Shown: in pieces, positions 59,928 through 64,000 of the stretch
Numbering within the stretch: the first letter of the stretch is position 1
Layout: each line of letters starts with the position of its first letter
Assembly: GCA_019054805.1 (NCBI GenBank)
Contig: JAHQIY010000015.1
Location: 628,001-692,000, forward strand
Reading direction: 5' to 3'
Length of the DNA: 64,000 nt
DNA from: Brachionus manjavacas
Lineage: Eukaryota; Rotifera; Eurotatoria; Ploima; Brachionidae
Notes under the pieces: generated by a model
Told to the model about the DNA's origin: nothing
Databases searched by the model: none
Seen by the model: the letters and a program-made list of their open reading frames with translations, nothing else
Made by a program: the position numbers and the translations under genes

Positions 59928-62085
59928 ACAAGAGAAAGAGAGAGGTGGGGGGGGCTGAATCTGGTATAGATGAGAATGATCGAGATAAAAATAATTTGCC
60001 ATGTTGGCTTAGGAGTGCTCGAGCCTTTGTTAAAATCTAGATCTAATTTTGAACATTCTAGGCTTAGGGCGCGACGAAGCACACGTACTGAACATGTGAC
60101 TTGTGAATTAGCTTAATAAAATTTCTAGAAAAGAAAAATTCATTTGAACATGTTGGATTTGTATTTATGTGAAGAGGGGTTTTGGTCCGCCCTAAAAAAT
60201 GATGACTGACCGACCGACCGCTCACACAAATTATGCCTGGTTCATTAAGTGCTTGAAAATATGATAATTTCAACGATTATAATAAACAATAGTGTGACAA
60301 TGTGAGCTAGGGTTTTAGTTAATTGCCGATGCCTATTTACTGATAACGTAAATAACGTCCTAAATGCAGACTATTAGCAAACACTTTAAAAATATTTATT
60401 ATTATTCAAATGAATTCAAGTGGCCTCTTGTATTCCCACTACAATGCATTCTGTTTTTTTCTCTTTTTGTTCAAAAGTATTCAAACCTCACTTGACTATG
60501 CATGCACAAATGTTCAAAAGATGACTGCGTTTGTGACTCTAGTGACGCTTTAAATGTGGTGCATGTTTTCTATTCAAAATGATGACGATGAAAAGATTTT
60601 TGAATAGGAAAAAACAGCTGTCATTTTTAGCGCTCATTGCGAATTTTTTCACCCTCTCTCTCTCTCAATTTAATTATTAAGTGTGAATTCGGGTGACATC
60701 TTGACTTCAAAAAATATTTAAAAAATTTAAAATAAAATAAACATATTTACTCTAAAAATTTATTTCTAATTTTTTTATAATCACCAGAAGTGGCGCAAAT
60801 AAAAATGAACAATTATCTAACGCTGGCCAAAAAATCCAGTATTTAAATTGAATTAGAAAAAGAAGATCAGTGTGTATTTTACGATTTGTTCTAAATTTAA
60901 GCTTATCAAAGCCAAAACAAATTCAAAAACGAAATTTAAAAGTTTATAATTATCTTTTTATACCTAGGTGCTAAACAAAAAAAGAGAGAGAGAGAAACGA
61001 AGAAAAGAAATTATTTATTTCGTATGTCTAATTAAAATTTCGCATGAATTTAAATCGAAGGTAGGTTCTTGAAGCGAGCGTCATTTAAGTTATGCGGTGT
61101 TGAGAGAAAGCTCTAGTGATCGCACTACCTTCATATACAAAAATAGCTAAACAAATATTTGCTCATTTCGAACCACAGAGCTATTTTTGAATAAAAAAAA
61201 AAAAAGAAAAATATTTTTTTAAATATATACTCATTTTATCTATTGACATTTGCTTTGAAAATTTTGGACACTTTGTCCTGTCCACACAGACCTGAAATTT
61301 GAATCATCTAACAACTACTTGAAGACAAATATTTGCTCAGCAATGCGGACTGCATTGATCAAATTGTTGAGCAAATAGGCACTCTGTTCAATGCATGTGC
61401 ACATAAAAAATCTCGACCTTGACACCTTGTGTTTAAAAAATATTTTCCTAAATTGAGTTTGTTTGAGCTAATGCGATTGTCTATTCACAAATACTTTGCT
61501 AAGTCAGTCACGAATCTAGCCAAATTAAGCTATGACAAACAATCATAAAATAGTCCAAATAGACAAACTAAATAGCAAAGGTGTTCGCATACATATTTGT
61601 TTGCCTGATGAATTGATAGACGACCAGTTTGGTCAGTATTTTTGAAATAGAATATCGCGTCTTAGCGATCATATGCAAATAGGCCATAGAAATATTAACC
61701 TTTTCAAGTAATCCATGCTCGGCTTTTGAGCATACAATTATAATAATATCAAAAATAGAATTTTTTTCTAAATTATTTAAATTGAAATAAATTTTTTTTT
61801 TTTCATCTTAAATTTTTCTCTTGTACTCACTTTTGAATTTTGATTTTTTTAAGGCCTATGAAGCAACTGTATATTTTTTAAGTGATATTATTTTCACTTA
61901 ATCTGATTTAATAGAATCAACTTTAATTGCGAAATAAAATATGCTTCAAAAATTATGCTTGATGCTAAGAAAAACTTGAAATCTAGCAGAAAATACCTTT
62001 AGTATTACATCACCTTTAAATATTACTCTTGACTCTTTTTTTAAAAAAATAATTACCATAATTAATCTTTTTGTTCACTTTAAAA
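59928..62085. other. Intergenic stretch, no gene seen
   Basis: Upstream region of Mnk and spacer. Short repeats only: GACC units at 60210-60225, AG run at 60984-60994. No coding frame with recognisable similarity. Confidence 0.5.
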
Positions 62086-62089
62086 GGAG

Positions 62090-62760
62090 ACATTTAATGC
62101 CTCCTATTGAAAGTGCCACGTTACTGTGGTACTTTCTGTCTCGAGACCTATTGCTGATTTTTCAGCACTCACCAAAGTAATAGAAGCGCCGAAATTTAGC
62201 CTGAAGTCCGTGTACGTGTCGTAAACGACTTAAAGTGGCCAACTCACATATGGTACACCATGATAGACTTCAAGCAGGCCTTCTTCAACATAAATCTGCA
62301 CCCAAAATCCAAATTCATTACAACTTTTGGAAACGGGGACAGATTTCACAACTTTACTAGGATGCCCTTTGCATTGCCTCTACGTCCAACAGTCAACAAC
62401 AACCTTTTTAACTGTTACTCAGCATTATCAGAAAGTACACTAAATATACTTATGGACTTTTGAACGATTTTATTATTGCACATCCAGACTTTAATTAACT
62501 CCAGGTCTTCCTGGATGTGCTTAGGGCTAAATTAAGATTAGCTGGGTGGGTATTGAAAACGCAAAAGTCCATTCTAAATCCGATCAAAAAGCTAAATTTC
62601 CTGGGAGCAGAGTGGGGGGTCTAGAGATCACCCGCAGTAAGGAAGCATCAGCCTTTGTCAGTTCTAAGGCTGAATCACTACTTTATTTCGACCCAAAGGG
62701 AAGGCTCCTAATGAGACTAAGGGGTACTTAAATTATTATTTGGGGGTACACCGGTAAGCC
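62090..62760 (+). pseudogene. Ty3/gypsy-like reverse transcriptase fossil
   Basis: Reads RPIADFSALTKVIEAPKF, then TMIDFKQAFFNINLHPKSK, FTRMPFALPLRPTVNN and, after a frame change, LNDFIIAHPDF, LRLAGWVLKTQKSIL and KLNFLGAEW. These match the RT order of gypsy-type elements (D.K..F..I.LHP, F.RMPFGL..AP, F.DD...). The YxDD pair is replaced by LNDF, with several breaks. No LTR found. Confidence 0.75.
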
Positions 62761-62949
62761 TTTAATAAACACTTTCCTAAAAAATAATTATTTTGCTAAA
62801 TATTATATTGCTGACCAAATATTATTTTGCTGACCGGTGGATGACCACAAGACATTTAATGCTAATGTCTGCAAAATTGTGGTCAGACATAAAAAAAATT
62901 CAAAAAAGATATTTTTTAAAATTGATTTTTCTTGAAGAACTATTCTAGG

Positions 62950-63540
62950 TAATGTTGAATCAGAATGGCTTGATGTTCCTTGTGGTGTCCTTGGGCCGCT
63001 TTTATTTCAAATTTTCTTAAACAGTTTGTTCGAATCTCTGAGAAATGAAACAAAATTCATGCTGCTGATACGAAAAAGATATCAGCTGTTAACCAGTTTG
63101 AGGATAGCATGGGTGATTGATTAAAATCTAGAAAAGTGTAATGTTGTGCATATTGGAAATAAAAATCCTCAGTTTGCCTACTCAATTTTTAATAAACATG
63201 GAACAGAGTCATCAGAGTAAGGAAAAATTTTTAAAAAAGGATTTGGCCATGTTTTTCCAAAACGATCTTAAATGGGGTGCTAACTGTTCTTCTAGCAGAT
63301 TGAACAAGCTATAGTGTAGTTAGGCTATTGTATTACTCTTTGGCTAGAGCTCTCATTGAATATGGAGTTGGTATTTGGAATCCGTATTTGAAAGAGGAAA
63401 AGAAGGAAATAGAAAAATTGCAGTGTAAAACTACGAAGTTGATTCCAGCTTTGAAGAATCCAGAATACGAACAAAGATTACGAGAAGAAGAAGAAGTGGT
63501 TTTATTCAATCATTTAAGATTATAAATGGACTAGAGACTG
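62950..63540 (+). pseudogene. CR1-type LINE RT fossil
   Basis: Begins with LDVPCGVLGPLLFQIFLN (decayed motif B, normally GVPQGSVLGPLLF), loses motif C, and ends with YSLARALIEYGVGIWNPYL, IEKLQCKTTKLIPAL and YEQRL, the CR1-like C-terminal region. Related in type to the fragment at 36790-37430. Confidence 0.75.
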
Positions 63541-64000
63541 TTAAATTGGTAAATGGAATCATATATGTTCAAAGAAATTATAGTAATCTAAGGTACCATG
63601 CAAACATGGTTACATGAGAGCTAATTAAAAGTTATCTTTACTTCTACTGGTATAAAGTACTGCTGTGATTCTTGCATATGAAAAAAAAACGCGGATAGAA
63701 AAAAATCTCATTGAAAATTTAAAATTTTTTATTTTAATTCAACTTCTAAATTTTACCTTATTTTTTACAATAAACGAAGGCTAAAGCCATTCGGACAAGC
63801 TCAGGATAAACTCAAATTTATTTCTTAAATGAAAGGGAAATGAAAAATCAATAAATTTAAATAAATTCTGATTTAAAACATAATTATAAAATAATTTACG
63901 CTTTCAATAGATCTCAAATGGACTAAGTCAGTTTACTGACTCTTGAAAAAAAATAAAATTTTTCTCTGCTACTTGGGTAATTTCGTAATATCGGTTCTGA
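63541..64000. other. AT-rich end of window
   Basis: No gene seen. A small hairpin-like string (CGAAGGCTAAAGCCATTCGG at 63775) recalls LINE terminal hairpins of another family. Confidence 0.35.

Overview
The window is AT-rich genomic DNA of a small animal. Genes carry spliceosomal introns of about 45-70 bp with GT-AG ends, and five recognisable metazoan genes are present: two copies of cdc25, NPL4, cystathionine gamma-lyase, the ER chaperone GRP94/endoplasmin, and the MAP-kinase-interacting kinase Mnk. A sixth, unrecognised gene encodes a long Lys/Glu-rich repeat protein. Compact introns, strong AT bias and an abundance of non-LTR retrotransposons suggest a rotifer or similar small invertebrate. 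That placement is inference; nothing in the sequence fixes the taxon.

Region 1 (1-20.5 kb) is a large imperfect palindrome. Two nearly identical intronless cdc25 genes lie at its outer ends, pointing towards each other. At its centre two nearly identical full-length LINEs lie head to head around a 350-bp unique spacer. Between the left cdc25 and the left LINE sit a decayed Tc1 transposon and three 5'-truncated relatives of the LINE, stacked in one orientation; the right arm has different, shorter filler. Region 2 (20.5-26.3 kb) holds NPL4 and cystathionine gamma-lyase, both on the + strand. Region 3 (26.3-37.5 kb) is a gene desert of LINE fossils and long inverted repeats. Region 4 (38.0-40.8 kb) holds the GRP94 gene, whose HSEL retention tail sits alone on a tiny last exon. 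Region 5 (40.8-45.7 kb) holds DNA-transposon remains: a 307-bp MITE, Merlin-like fragments and a palindromic dispersed repeat. Region 6 (45.7-50.7 kb) is the repeat-protein gene, with a 93-bp coding minisatellite and eleven copies of a VGWxxRYRxS motif. Region 7 (51-60 kb) has a Ty3/gypsy integrase fossil and the Mnk gene on the minus strand, split by a 2.7-kb intron, with a G-rich minisatellite upstream. Region 8 (60-64 kb) holds gypsy and LINE reverse-transcriptase fossils.

The host genes have no operon-like relation to one another. The main biological stories are the inverted cdc25 duplication, the active-looking LINE family with a probable -1 frameshift inside ORF2, and the undescribed repeat protein.
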